The translations under genes and the position numbers were made by a program. A stretch of 64,000 nt of DNA from Halobacteriovorax sp. DA5 (GTDB lineage Bacteria > Bdellovibrionota > Bacteriovoracia > Bacteriovoracales > Bacteriovoracaceae): assembly GCF_002903145.1 (NCBI RefSeq), contig NZ_PPDJ01000003.1, forward strand, positions 62,001-126,000. Direction: 5' to 3'. Under the pieces are notes generated by a model that was not told the DNA's origin, searched no databases, and worked only from the letters and a program-made list of their open reading frames with translations. Shown piece by piece: positions 53,366-62,978 of this stretch (position 1 is its first letter; each line of letters begins with the position of its first letter).

Positions 53366-55249
53366 ATGAGTAATCTTGCTAGAAGTTATATTGAAATAGC
53401 GCAAATGATGTCACAAGAGACAGGGACTCACTTTACATCACAAAATGATGCAATGGTGAAATCTCGCATTGACAAAAGAATTGTAGAGCTTCGTTTAAAT
53501 AATGCTGAAGAATATCTCTCTCTTATTAAGACTCCTGGTAGTCAAGAGAAGAGTGAGCTAGTTTCACTACTAACGACACACTACACATTCTTTATGCGTG
53601 AAAAGAATCAATTCGAATTCATTGTAAAATCTCTTCCTAAGATAGTTGAGCGCATCAAAAATAGTGGCCGAAATAGCCTTAAAATCTGGTGTGCAGCCTG
53701 TAGCAAAGGTGATGAAGTATATAGCCTTGCAATGATTTTAAAAAAGCATTTAAGAGAAATAGATCCAAGTTTTAAATTTGAAATTTTGGCCACAGACATT
53801 TGCGAAAAATCAGTGAAGCATGCACAAAAAGGTGTTTATTACTGGAAAGAGCTACAAAAAGTTCCTAAAGAGTACTTGGAAGGAAATTGGTATCGCGGTA
53901 GTGGTGATATTGCTCCCTTTGTAAAAGTAAGTGATGAGCTTAAAAAATTTTGCAAATTTAAGGTTCATAATTTAATAGATGAAAATAGTGCGGAGTATCG
54001 CGATAAGTATGACATTATTCTATGTCGAAATGTCTTTATTTATTTCAATGAAAACCAAATCGATAAAGTTATAAAGAAGTTTTCTAATTGTGTGACAAAT
54101 AAGGGATATCTTTTTATTGGTATCTCTGAAACACTTAGGAAGCACGAGGGATTCCAAAGTCTTGGGCAGTCAATTTATTTCAAAACAAATCATGAAACTA
54201 AAAGAAGTGTTCGAGTTAGGCAAGAGCAAGTTAAGAAAATTCTAATTGTAGATGATTCTAGTACGGTTAGGAAGCTAATTAGAAAATGTCTAACAGGTGT
54301 TCCTGGCTACGAAGTTGTTGGTGAAGCAGTTGATGGTGCAGATGGTTTAGAGAAAATCAAAGAGCTTAAACCAAATGTTATTACTCTTGATATCAATATG
54401 CCAAAAATGAGTGGTCATGATGTTTTAAAGAACCTTCCAAAAGATCAGTCGCTTCAGGCGATTATGATTAGTTCTGTAAGTAAGAGTGATGGGGATATCG
54501 TTATGCGCTGTCTAGAAGATGGTGCTTTTGATTATCTTAAAAAGCCTTCATTTGATGATATCTTTAAGTTTAAAAAGGCCCTTTTAGAAAAAATTGATCT
54601 TGCTTATAGCAGTATTGTTAAATCTAAAAGTCAAAAGTTAACTAGCTGGGTAGGAACTAATAATTTTGATTTCTCAGGTAGTCAGTTGATCACAATTGGT
54701 GCTTCAACTGGGGGAACTGAGGCGATCAAACAGTTGCTTATGCGTTTCCCTAAGGAATTTCCACCTGTCTTAATTGTACAGCATATTCCACCAGTCTTTT
54801 CTACGGCATTTGCAAATCGTTTAAATGAGCTTTGTCCATTTGACGTTGTTGAGGCTACTGATGGTGAAGAAGTTAAAAATAACACCGTCTACATCGCTCC
54901 TGGTGGAATTCATATGGGAGTTGTTGGAAAAAGTAAATTAATGATCAAGTTAGATAGTGAAACACCGATATATTCTGGACACCGTCCGAGCGTTGATTAT
55001 TTGTTCGAAAACTTAGCTAAGCTAAAAGGACATAAAGTTACAGCTGCTCTTTTAACCGGAATGGGAGCTGACGGTGCGAAAGGTTTACTAAAATTGAAAG
55101 AGTGCGATACTTTTACAATTACACAAGACGAGGAAACTTCAGTTGTATATGGAATGCCTAAGAAAGCATTTGATTTAGGTGCTTCTTGTATTTCCTTACC
55201 ACTGGATAAAATTACTGAGCAAATTCTGACGAGGGTTGCGAAGAATTAA
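53366..55249 (+). CDS. Fused CheR methyltransferase-receiver-CheB methylesterase
   Basis: One 627-residue chain holds both opposing adaptation enzymes. CheR (about 1-280) has its N-terminal helical domain, SAM site KIWCAACSKGDEVYS near 107 and ILCRNVFIYF near 218. A receiver (about 289-405) has the acidic pair D296-D297, phospho-Asp 342 (TLDINMP) and LKKPS. CheB (about 437-622) has catalytic Ser447 in GASTGG, His473 in VQHIPP and the Asp in GMGADGAKG. All three sets of catalytic residues are present. The order CheR-REC-CheB is unusual; known CheB-CheR hybrids mostly lack the receiver and run in reverse order. It would add and remove methyl groups on the flanking receptors. Confidence 0.92.
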   Translation: MSNLARSYIEIAQMMSQETGTHFTSQNDAMVKSRIDKRIVELRLNNAEEYLSLIKTPGSQEKSELVSLLTTHYTFFMREKNQFEFIVKSLPKIVERIKNSGRNSLKIWCAACSKGDEVYSLAMILKKHLREIDPSFKFEILATDICEKSVKHAQKGVYYWKELQKVPKEYLEGNWYRGSGDIAPFVKVSDELKKFCKFKVHNLIDENSAEYRDKYDIILCRNVFIYFNENQIDKVIKKFSNCVTNKGYLFIGISETLRKHEGFQSLGQSIYFKTNHETKRSVRVRQEQVKKILIVDDSSTVRKLIRKCLTGVPGYEVVGEAVDGADGLEKIKELKPNVITLDINMPKMSGHDVLKNLPKDQSLQAIMISSVSKSDGDIVMRCLEDGAFDYLKKPSFDDIFKFKKALLEKIDLAYSSIVKSKSQKLTSWVGTNNFDFSGSQLITIGASTGGTEAIKQLLMRFPKEFPPVLIVQHIPPVFSTAFANRLNELCPFDVVEATDGEEVKNNTVYIAPGGIHMGVVGKSKLMIKLDSETPIYSGHRPSVDYLFENLAKLKGHKVTAALLTGMGADGAKGLLKLKECDTFTITQDEETSVVYGMPKKAFDLGASCISLPLDKITEQILTRVAKN

Positions 55250-55279
55250 AATAGAATTTTGGGGAGAGATTGAGGGGTT

Positions 55280-56938
55280 ATGAAAGGACAATGGACAATT
55301 AAGAAACAACTTATTGCTCTATCAGCTACTATGCTTGCCATACAGCTAGTTATTGCATTTGTGGGATATCAATCATTAACATCAGTGAAGTCACATCTTT
55401 ATACAGTATTTTCTAAGAGACTTCCTAGTATTAACAGTCTAGTGCAAGCCGACCGTGACTTTCAGCAGATGTTGGTTGCGGAAAGAACGCTACTTCTAGA
55501 GGGACTAACTGAAAAACAGAAGAAAGCATTAGCTGATGACTACTTTACTAATAAGCAGCAAGTTGTTGATCGCTTCAAAAAGTATACTGCTCTAGGTGAT
55601 TCACCTAAGGAAATTGAAATTTCGAAAAAATTTAACGAGGGACTAGAAGCATTTGAAAGAACTGCAGCAGAAAAGTTTCCTCTTAATAAAGATGGTGAGT
55701 TTAAGAGATTTAATAAGTCACAATTGATTTCTAATTCTCTTGGGCCAGTTAACTCTAAATTTGAGAATGCAAGAGATAGTTTAGATCAATTACAAGAGCT
55801 TATTTTAGGAATGGGAGATGCTGAATTTAAGGACGCAGATGAGACTTATTCTAATTCGATCTTCTTAATGTCTATTATCTCAGTTATTAGCTTATTCGGC
55901 TCTGTTGGTATTTGTATTTTTATGGCAAGAAGAATCGATGGACGTATCAATAATATCGTTGAGTCAATTTCTCATGAGGGACAAAATTTAGAGAAAGTAT
56001 CTAATACTTTTAAAAATAAGTCAGTTGCACTTAGCTCTATTTCTGAGCAACTTTCAGCAGCAGCAACAGAGACATCGAGCTCTTTACATGAGATTTCTCA
56101 AATGATTAAGAGCAATACTGATGGATCTAATAATGTAGCTTCTCTGATTCAAAAAAGTCAGGAGCTTGTTACTGATGGTGTAAAGTCTCTAGGAGATTTA
56201 GGACGTGGTGTTAAGGATGTTGATAGTAGTACGACTGCACTAGCAAATACTGTTGAAAAGAGTAATAGCGAATTAAATGAAATTATCTCTGTATTTGAAG
56301 AAATTAACGCTAAAACACAAGTGATTAACGATATTGTCTTTCAAACAAAGCTACTTTCTTTCAATGCGTCTGTTGAAGCAGCAAGAGCAGGAGAGAACGG
56401 TAAAGGTTTTTCTGTTGTAGCAGAAGAAGTAGGGAATCTTGCTAAAATGAGTGGTGACTCTGCTGATGAAATTTCTAAACTACTTGTTAATAGCTTAAAA
56501 AGAGTAACTGAGATTGTTGATGATTCAAGTAAGCATGTAAATGAATCATTAAATATGAGTCGAGACAAAATTAACAAAAGTGTTGAGATTAGTAATCAAT
56601 GTCAGGAAGTATTTACTCAAGTACTAAGAAATTTTGATGAGGTTTCAGCTAACTCTAATGAAGTAGCAAATGCTTCAAAAGAGCAGTTAATTGGGGTCGA
56701 AGAAGTTAGTAGAGCAATGCAGGAAATTTCAAGTTCTGCAAGTTTAACAAATCAGTCGGCACATGATCTTAAGGCCGCATCGACAGAGTTAAGCCAAGCT
56801 GTTATCCACATTGGTGAAGATATTACTGATTTAAGAGGATTAATTGTTGCTCAAATCAGGTCAGCAGCAAGAGCAGTTAATAATGTTGTAAACTTTCATA
56901 AAAAATCAGAAAATTCTGAGACAAAGAAAGCTGCATAA
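55280..56938 (+). CDS. Methyl-accepting chemotaxis protein without HAMP domain
   Basis: Second chemoreceptor, 552 residues. TM1 is at about 10-28 ([19 protein letters not shown]). A small periplasmic helical domain (about 30-190) contains [19 protein letters not shown], a four-helix-bundle type. TM2 is about 196-217. The signalling region follows directly, again with no room for HAMP. The tip is nearly the same as in the first receptor ([39 protein letters not shown]). It lacks the long acidic tail and a CheR-anchor peptide. It is last in the operon and ends at a strong terminator. GAGGGG precedes the ATG. Confidence 0.92.
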   Translation: MKGQWTIKKQLIALSATMLAIQLVIAFVGYQSLTSVKSHLYTVFSKRLPSINSLVQADRDFQQMLVAERTLLLEGLTEKQKKALADDYFTNKQQVVDRFKKYTALGDSPKEIEISKKFNEGLEAFERTAAEKFPLNKDGEFKRFNKSQLISNSLGPVNSKFENARDSLDQLQELILGMGDAEFKDADETYSNSIFLMSIISVISLFGSVGICIFMARRIDGRINNIVESISHEGQNLEKVSNTFKNKSVALSSISEQLSAAATETSSSLHEISQMIKSNTDGSNNVASLIQKSQELVTDGVKSLGDLGRGVKDVDSSTTALANTVEKSNSELNEIISVFEEINAKTQVINDIVFQTKLLSFNASVEAARAGENGKGFSVVAEEVGNLAKMSGDSADEISKLLVNSLKRVTEIVDDSSKHVNESLNMSRDKINKSVEISNQCQEVFTQVLRNFDEVSANSNEVANASKEQLIGVEEVSRAMQEISSSASLTNQSAHDLKAASTELSQAVIHIGEDITDLRGLIVAQIRSAARAVNNVVNFHKKSENSETKKAA

Positions 56939-56964
56939 TAACTGTCATTCATATCAAATAAAAT

Positions 56965-56994
56965 AAAGGGCACTTTCACAGTGCCCTTTTTTTT
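56965..56994 (+). terminator. Intrinsic terminator of the chemotaxis operon
   Basis: AAAGGGCACT, TTCAC, AGTGCCCTTT followed by eight T in all (56987-56994). Confidence 0.93.
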
Positions 56995-57059
56995 ACTATA
57001 TTTTATCTAGGTTTTATGAACTCCCTAATTTATAATTCTTTTAAAGAAGGGATGTTTAT

Positions 57060-57725
57060 ATGTTGTTTTTTAGAAAGTATATCTTAGCATTTACTGGTTT
57101 ATTCTTGTGCTTATTTCTTATTGTTCATCTCGGTGGAAACTTAATTTTACTATTGCCTAAATTTCACGCTCAATCTCTTTATAATTTGTATTCACATACA
57201 TTGGCAGAAAATCTTCTTATCAAAGTCGTCTCAATTTTTCTCTATTTGGCTATTTTGATTCATACATATATGGCGGTACGAGTAACGATAAAAAATTCAC
57301 GCTCACAAGGAGTTGATTACGCTTTTAAAGATAATAGTGAAGTGACGACTTGGACTTCCCAAAATATGGGGCTTCTTGGATTCATTATATTAATATTTAT
57401 TGTTGTTCACATGGGAAATTTTTGGGCACGAGTGAAGTTAGGCTTTGGACAGAGCATTCCGATAGATTCTAGTGGCCATAAAGATATCTATTTAATTACA
57501 ACTCAATTATTTAAGAATCCATTCTATGTTATTTTTTATTCTCTACTTATGATTCCTCTTGGCGCCCATATAAATCATGGCCTATCGAGTGCGTTCAAAA
57601 CACTAGGATTCTATCGATTAAAGCATATACAAGTTCTAGATAAGTGTAGTCGATTTTTTTCATTAATTATCACTTTCGGCTTCGCAATTATTCCTATTGT
57701 TATTTTTATTAGGGAGAAACTGTAA
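57060..57725 (+). CDS. sdhC: Succinate dehydrogenase cytochrome b subunit
   Basis: Membrane anchor of succinate:quinone reductase, 221 residues with five hydrophobic helices, the single-subunit b558 type found in Bacillus, Bacteroidetes and delta/epsilon groups. Candidate haem ligands are His in IVHLGGNL near residue 22, [10 protein letters not shown] near 72, [10 protein letters not shown] near 121 and [13 protein letters not shown] near 165. The four allow a two-haem arrangement. SdhD is absent, as expected for this type. AAGGG lies upstream of the ATG. The stop overlaps the sdhA start (TAATG at 57723-57727). Confidence 0.92.
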   Translation: MLFFRKYILAFTGLFLCLFLIVHLGGNLILLLPKFHAQSLYNLYSHTLAENLLIKVVSIFLYLAILIHTYMAVRVTIKNSRSQGVDYAFKDNSEVTTWTSQNMGLLGFIILIFIVVHMGNFWARVKLGFGQSIPIDSSGHKDIYLITTQLFKNPFYVIFYSLLMIPLGAHINHGLSSAFKTLGFYRLKHIQVLDKCSRFFSLIITFGFAIIPIVIFIREKL

Positions 57726-59632
57726 TGTTAGATGCAAAAATTCCTAATGGAGAATTAAAATCAAAATGGTCTACTTATCAAGCAGAAAGTAAGTTACTTA
57801 ATCCTGCAAATCGAAAGAAAGTTTCAATTATTGTTGTTGGCTCTGGTCTTGCAGGTGCTGGTGCGGCAGCTACGCTTGGTGAACTTGGTTACAATGTAGA
57901 TTGCTTTTGTTATCAAGATTCTGCACGTCGTGCTCACTCTGTTGCTGCCCAAGGTGGAGTTAATGCAGCTAAAAATTATCAGCATGATGGTGATAGTGTT
58001 TGGCGAATGTTTTATGATACTTTAAAAGGTGGTGATTTTCGCTCACGTGAAGCAAATGTATATCGTCTTGCAGAGCTTTCGGCTCCTCTTATTGATCATT
58101 TTACACAGCAAGGTGTTCCATTTGCTAGAGAATACGGTGGTGTACTAACTAATCGAAGCTTTGGAGGTGTACAAGTTCAACGCACTTTCTATGCAAGAGG
58201 ACAGACTGGTCAGCAACTACTTCTTGCTGCCTATTCTCAACTTTCAAAAATGGTAAAGCAAGGTAATGTTAAGATGCATCCTCGTACTGAAATGCTTGAT
58301 CTCGTTATTATCGATGGAAAAGCAAAGGGTGTTATCACACGTAATTTAGAAACTGGAGAACTAAAGAAATTCATGGCAAATGCTGTCGTATTAGCAACTG
58401 GTGGTTATTCTCGCGTTTTCAGATTATCTACTTTGGCAATTGGTTGTAATGGTTCAGCCATTTGGGCGGCCCATAAGAAAGGTGCTTTTTTTGCAGCACC
58501 TAGCTTTACACAGATTCACCCAACTGCACTTCCTCAATCGAGCGAATTACAATCAAAACTTACTCTTATGTCTGAGTCATTGAGAAATGATGGGAGAATT
58601 TGGGTTCCTAAGAAAGCTGGAGATAGTCGAAAGGCCAATGAGATCCCTGAAGAGGATAGAGACTATTATCTTGAGAGAAAATATCCTAGTTTTGGAAACT
58701 TGGCACCTCGTGATATTTCTTCTCGTTCAGCAAAAGAGCAAATCGATTCAGGTCATGGTGTCGGTGTACTTAAGAATGCTGTCTATTTAGATTTTAAACA
58801 TGCAATTGAAAGGCTGGGAATTGAGGTGATAAAAGACCGCTATGGGAACCTTTTTCAAATGTATGAAAAGATAACTGGAATTAATGCTTATCAAGAACCA
58901 ATGATGATTTCACCTGCTGCCCACTTCTCAATGGGAGGGCTTTGGGTTGATTATGAATTGATGACAACGGTACCTGGCCTTTACGCAATAGGTGAATGTA
59001 ATTATTCAGATCATGGTGCTAATCGCTTAGGTGCAAATTCTCTTTTACAGGCAAGTATTGATGGTTATTTCATTTTACCAAATACAATTAATAACTATCT
59101 TGCCGATGAAATGAAATATGATCAACCAGATATATCTCATGACGAATTTTCTAAATGTCTTGAAGAAGTTGAAGCACGTATAAAGATGCTTCTTAAAATT
59201 GATGGTTTGAAAACAGTTGATCATTACCATCGAGAACTCGGTAAAATTATGTGGCAAGAGTGTGCTATGAGTCGCAATAAGGCCGGTCTTGAAAAAGCAA
59301 TTTCTGAAATAAAAGAATTAAAATCTGAATTTTGGAAAAATGTTAAAGTTACTGGTTCTAATAATGAGTTAAATCCCGAATTAGAAAAGGCACTTCGTTT
59401 AGCTGACTTTATTGAGCTAGGTGAACTTATGTGTCTTGATGCTCTTCAAAGAGAAGAGTCGTGTGGTGCTCACTTTCGAGAAGAGTACCAGAGTCCTGAA
59501 GGTGAAGCAGTTCGTAATGATGATGAGTACAGTTATGTGTCTGCTTGGGAGTACTCTAGTGGTGAGTATCAATTACATCGCGAAGAACTCAATTTTGAAT
59601 ATATTAAACCAACAATCAGATCATACAAGTAG
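57725..59632 (+). CDS. sdhA: Succinate dehydrogenase flavoprotein subunit
   Basis: Oxidises succinate with covalent FAD, 635 residues. The FAD-binding start is [20 protein letters not shown] near residue 35. The flavin-linking His is in [15 protein letters not shown] near 72. Active-site residues lie in [10 protein letters not shown] near 260, and [10 protein letters not shown] is near 437. The C-terminal helical domain is intact. The form resembles the longer SdhA of single-anchor (type B) enzymes. The start overlaps sdhC by one base, and sdhB follows 6 bases later. Confidence 0.96.
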   Translation: MLDAKIPNGELKSKWSTYQAESKLLNPANRKKVSIIVVGSGLAGAGAAATLGELGYNVDCFCYQDSARRAHSVAAQGGVNAAKNYQHDGDSVWRMFYDTLKGGDFRSREANVYRLAELSAPLIDHFTQQGVPFAREYGGVLTNRSFGGVQVQRTFYARGQTGQQLLLAAYSQLSKMVKQGNVKMHPRTEMLDLVIIDGKAKGVITRNLETGELKKFMANAVVLATGGYSRVFRLSTLAIGCNGSAIWAAHKKGAFFAAPSFTQIHPTALPQSSELQSKLTLMSESLRNDGRIWVPKKAGDSRKANEIPEEDRDYYLERKYPSFGNLAPRDISSRSAKEQIDSGHGVGVLKNAVYLDFKHAIERLGIEVIKDRYGNLFQMYEKITGINAYQEPMMISPAAHFSMGGLWVDYELMTTVPGLYAIGECNYSDHGANRLGANSLLQASIDGYFILPNTINNYLADEMKYDQPDISHDEFSKCLEEVEARIKMLLKIDGLKTVDHYHRELGKIMWQECAMSRNKAGLEKAISEIKELKSEFWKNVKVTGSNNELNPELEKALRLADFIELGELMCLDALQREESCGAHFREEYQSPEGEAVRNDDEYSYVSAWEYSSGEYQLHREELNFEYIKPTIRSYK

Positions 59633-59638
59633 GTAGCA

Positions 59639-60382
59639 ATGAGAGTAACTTTTAAGATTTGGCGACAAGATAATTCAAAAGTTGATGGTCAATTTGTCGA
59701 ATACGAACTTGAAAATATTAGTAGAGATATGTCCTTTCTCGAAGCACTTGATATGCTTAATGAAAGTCTCGTTTTAAAAGGCGAGAAGGTCATTGCTTAC
59801 GATTATGATTGTCGAGAAGGCATATGTGGCCAATGTGGTGTTTTTATCAATGGAAGAGCTCATGGGCCACATGCTAATACAACAACATGTCAGCTTCATA
59901 TGAGAAGCTTTAGTGATAATCAAGTAATAACTGTCGAGCCTTGGCGTGCGAAATCATTCCCAATAATTAAAGATCTTGTTGTTGACAGAAGTGCTCTAGA
60001 TCGAATTGTTGAGAGTGGAGGGTATATAACAGCTAAGACTGGAACAGCTCCTGAGGCTAACTCAATACTTATTGGAAAAGAGGTTGCTGATTTATCAATG
60101 GATTCTGCTGCATGTATTGGGTGTGGTGCATGTATTGCAACTTGTAAAAATGCTTCGGCAGCTTTATTTACTTCTGCAAAATTGACCCACTTAAATCTTT
60201 TACCGCAGGGAAAAGTTGAAGAAGGAAGAAGAACTTTGTCCATGACAAAACAGATGGAGTTAGAGGATTTTGGTCATTGCTCATTTACTGGGGCATGTGA
60301 GATAGAATGTCCTGAAGGGATTTCTATTTCTAATATTGCCAGAATGAATTTCAGTTTATTAAAGGCAAAGCTTTTAAAATAA
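59639..60382 (+). CDS. sdhB: Succinate dehydrogenase iron-sulfur subunit
   Basis: Electron-carrying subunit, 247 residues. The [2Fe-2S] ligands are in DCREGICGQCG near residue 60 with a fourth Cys in TTTCQLHM. The [4Fe-4S] set is CIGCGACIATCKN near 160. The [3Fe-4S] set uses CSFTGACEIECPEG near 215. All ligands are present. It ends 9 bases inside the convergent transporter gene, so the mRNAs overlap at the 3' ends. With sdhC and sdhA it forms a complete enzyme at the inner membrane. Confidence 0.96.
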   Translation: MRVTFKIWRQDNSKVDGQFVEYELENISRDMSFLEALDMLNESLVLKGEKVIAYDYDCREGICGQCGVFINGRAHGPHANTTTCQLHMRSFSDNQVITVEPWRAKSFPIIKDLVVDRSALDRIVESGGYITAKTGTAPEANSILIGKEVADLSMDSAACIGCGACIATCKNASAALFTSAKLTHLNLLPQGKVEEGRRTLSMTKQMELEDFGHCSFTGACEIECPEGISISNIARMNFSLLKAKLLK

Positions 60383-61786
60383 TCCCAGAAACTTCCACCA
60401 TGCTCCTCCTATAATCAACCATATCAGAATGTTTACAATTGATATGAGAAATCCCATTTTCCACCAGTCTGATAAATCAACATAACCTGAACCAAAGAAT
60501 ACTGGGGCCGGTCCTGAGCCATAGTGAGTTAATGAACCAAAGAGGTTTGAAAAAAAGCCAAGAGTGATGGCCATGAGATATGGTGGGACTCCAACCTGTA
60601 CGCCCACTCCTATGAATACTGCTGCCATTGCTGTTACATGTGCTGTAGCAGATGCAAAGAAGTAATGAGAGTAAAAATAGATGCCTGCTAGAATTGGAAA
60701 TGCAATTGTCCATGCAAGAGTTGAGACTTCGTTTGCAACATACTTACTAAACCATGGGACAAAGCCAAACTTATTTAAAAAATCTGCCATCATAACTAGA
60801 ACGCCAAACCATATAAGTGTGTCCCATGCACCTTTTTCTGACTTAATATCATCCCACGTTAAAACACCTGTAATAAGAAGAATGGATAGTCCTCCAAAAG
60901 CAGTTGTTGTAGCGTTTATATTTAAGGTACTTCCAAAAATCCAAAAGACGATAAGAAAGATGAAAGTTGCAATCATTGTCCACTCTTGTACTTTCATCTT
61001 ACCCATTTCTTCAAGTTTCATTTTGGCAATTTCTTGTGCACCAGGTGTTTCTTTAATTGAAGGAGGATAAACTTTGTAGATGACATAAGGGACAGCGATT
61101 AAAGATATTATGCCGGGTAAAATAGCAGCCAACGCCCATCCTCCCCATGTGATTTTAACGCCATTATCTGCAGCAAATTGTTGTATTAATGGATTTGCCG
61201 CCATTGAAGTAATAAACATTGCTGAAGTAACCATACATACTTGAAAGCAGCTCAAGGTAAGAAAGTGACCAATCTTTCTATTTGTAGGATCGTTAGGTTT
61301 TGAGTCATAGCTGAGGCTTAAAGACTTCATAATAGGAAAAATAATACCTCCACCGCGTGCGGTGTTTGAGGGAGTTGCTGGAGCGAGAATGAGATCACTT
61401 ATTGCAAGTCCATAAGCAAGTCCAAGTGTTCTTCTCCCAAGTAAGAAGACAAAGTAATAAGCGATACGTGCGCCAAGTCCTGTTTTTACGAACCCATTTG
61501 CAATGAAGAAGGCGATAACAATTAGCCATATTGTACTATTAGAAAATCCAGATAAGGCTTCAGCTTTAATTTTCAATGTTTGAGTAAAAAGACTTATAGC
61601 AAGTCCTACCATACACATTGAGCCCATTGGCATTGCCTTAATAATAATACCTAAGATGGTGCTTAAAAAGATAGCAAAGAGATACCACGCTTTAGGCTCT
61701 AATCCATCTGGGATTTGTTGATGCCAAATAAATACTCCTAACGCAAGAACACAGATAAGTCTGATTAATCGAACTTCAGATTTCAT
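60374..61786 (-). CDS. DASS-family di/tricarboxylate transporter
   Basis: Inner-membrane anion:Na+ symporter or exchanger, 470 residues, about twelve hydrophobic segments. Characteristic segments are APATPSNTARGGGIIFPIM near residue 135 (SNT anion/sodium motif) and HYFFASATAHVTAMAAVF near 375, containing the second Ser-Ala-Thr motif. This pattern is typical of the CitT/SodiT1 branch (2-oxoglutarate/malate, citrate/succinate). It faces sdhCAB, overlapping sdhB by 9 bases, which fits uptake or exchange of succinate-like acids. There is no strong terminator between them. Confidence 0.9.
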   Translation of the reverse strand: MKSEVRLIRLICVLALGVFIWHQQIPDGLEPKAWYLFAIFLSTILGIIIKAMPMGSMCMVGLAISLFTQTLKIKAEALSGFSNSTIWLIVIAFFIANGFVKTGLGARIAYYFVFLLGRRTLGLAYGLAISDLILAPATPSNTARGGGIIFPIMKSLSLSYDSKPNDPTNRKIGHFLTLSCFQVCMVTSAMFITSMAANPLIQQFAADNGVKITWGGWALAAILPGIISLIAVPYVIYKVYPPSIKETPGAQEIAKMKLEEMGKMKVQEWTMIATFIFLIVFWIFGSTLNINATTTAFGGLSILLITGVLTWDDIKSEKGAWDTLIWFGVLVMMADFLNKFGFVPWFSKYVANEVSTLAWTIAFPILAGIYFYSHYFFASATAHVTAMAAVFIGVGVQVGVPPYLMAITLGFFSNLFGSLTHYGSGPAPVFFGSGYVDLSDWWKMGFLISIVNILIWLIIGGAWWKFLGLF

Positions 61787-61871
61787 ATTATTTATCCCTT
61801 TTAAATAAATTGATTTTAATATTGTTGAAGGAGAAGTTGCAATTTAAGAAAAAATTTAAGAAGATGCGTAC

Positions 61872-62207
61872 ATGGAAATTACATCATATCATGCACACTT
61901 ATATTACGATGAATCAACTTACGAGAAGGCCCTAGAGGTTATCGAGCAGGTTAAGAAATTAAGTTATGTTGAAGTAGGAAGAGCACATCAAAAAGAAGTA
62001 GGGCCTCACCCTCGCTGGAGTTGTCAGTTCTTATTTTCTCCAGAAAAGTTAAATGACATGATTCCTTGGTTACTTGAAAATAGAAGTGGGCTTACCGTTT
62101 TTACTCATGCAAATACTGGAGATGATTATCTAGATCATACTCAAAATACGCTATGGATGGGTGAGATCTTAGATCTGAAACTATCTATGTTTAAACCAAT
62201 AAAATAA
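61872..62207 (+). CDS. DOPA 4,5-dioxygenase-family protein
   Basis: Small vicinal-oxygen-type protein, 111 residues. SYHAHLYYDE at the start, VEVGRAHQKEVGPHPRWSCQFLF near residue 37, and NRSGLTVFTHANTGDDYLDHTQ near 77 follow the DOPA-dioxygenase family closely. His residues in each block are the likely metal ligands and all appear kept. Fungal and plant members open the DOPA ring; bacterial members are mostly uncharacterised, so the substrate is open. It stands alone, divergent from the DASS transporter. The ribosome site is weak. Confidence 0.88.
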   Translation: MEITSYHAHLYYDESTYEKALEVIEQVKKLSYVEVGRAHQKEVGPHPRWSCQFLFSPEKLNDMIPWLLENRSGLTVFTHANTGDDYLDHTQNTLWMGEILDLKLSMFKPIK

Positions 62208-62229
62208 GATTGTTTTTGAAATTCAATTT

Positions 62230-62243
62230 ATCGAAATTTCGAT
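62230..62243. repeat. 14-base perfect palindrome before the first hemerythrin gene
   Basis: ATCGAAATTTCGAT is self-complementary without a loop, as expected for a protein-binding site rather than an RNA hairpin. It lies 103 bases before the ATG and about 70 bases upstream of a TATAAT at 62306-62311. Confidence 0.4.
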
Positions 62244-62345
62244 TAATTTTATCGTTAGTGTCAAAGATTAATAGAACACACACAAAGTATTTCCCCTAAA
62301 TAGGATATAATTGTTTAGCATTTAAACCATCGCAAGGGGGAGAGA

Positions 62346-62864
62346 ATGACCGATGTACTGCTGGGAGAGGTCGATGGCCTCGTGGAAGAACATCAAAAAG
62401 TGAGTAGGGCCTTTAAGGAATTAATTGTCCTGTCTCAAGAAGTCGATAGAGTTTGTAAAAACCATATCGATGTGCCAAAGGATATCACCAACTTTTTGAT
62501 TAAATTCTGGGTAACTCTCGAGGCCCTTACTCAAAAAGAGGAAAAATATATCTTTCCTTCATTAATAAAAGACATTGATAGACGAGCTTATGAAAAGGCG
62601 AATGAAGCATTGAGAACTCACTCTAAATTAAAGACTGAACTGAAAGTTCTGGTGGATTATGTTTTACAATACAAAGTTAATGAGAATTCATGTGAGCTTT
62701 GGAAAGAGCTTGTTAATCGTACTACCGAAGTTGTTACAACACTTGAGGAGCATTTAAATTACGAAGGTGAGATATTTGCACAGATGATAAATTCTTACCA
62801 AATTTATGATGGGCATAGTGTTGATATAGTTTCTCCATCAGATTTAAAGCTTAAAATTAGCTAA
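62346..62864 (+). CDS. Hemerythrin-like helical bundle protein, 172 aa
   Basis: Four-helix bundle of the HHE/hemerythrin superfamily. Candidate metal residues are His in LVEEHQKVSRAF near residue 16, the Glu pair in QKEEKYIFPSL near 79, His in LRTHSKLKTEL near 99 and the His/Glu of LEEHLNYEGEIFAQM near 139. The His that normally stands four residues before the Glu pair is absent, so a standard di-iron centre is doubtful. AGGGGGAGAGA precedes the ATG. It is a paralogue of the gene at 62979. Similar proteins sense or bind oxygen, NO or iron (family knowledge). Confidence 0.75.
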   Translation: MTDVLLGEVDGLVEEHQKVSRAFKELIVLSQEVDRVCKNHIDVPKDITNFLIKFWVTLEALTQKEEKYIFPSLIKDIDRRAYEKANEALRTHSKLKTELKVLVDYVLQYKVNENSCELWKELVNRTTEVVTTLEEHLNYEGEIFAQMINSYQIYDGHSVDIVSPSDLKLKIS

Positions 62865-62874
62865 ATAGTAGAAG

Positions 62875-62955
62875 TTGATTTAGGTCATAAAACAACAAAG
62901 CTGACGTAGATCATATTGCGCCATGCGTAGGTTGCTATACTTATTTGAAGTATAG
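62875..62955 (+). promoter_or_regulatory. Crp/Fnr-type promoter of the second hemerythrin gene
   Basis: Two TGA-N6-TCA boxes: TTGATTTAGGTCAT (62875-62888) and CTGACGTAGATCAT (62901-62914), centres 26 bases apart. A -10 TATACT is at 62936-62941, giving a start near 62948-62949. The second box is then centred near -41, the class II activator position. CTATACTT-ATTTG-AAGTATAG (62935-62955) is a perfect hairpin over the -10 and start. Confidence 0.5.
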
Positions 62956-62978
62956 ATATTACTGCAGGGGTAAAATAA

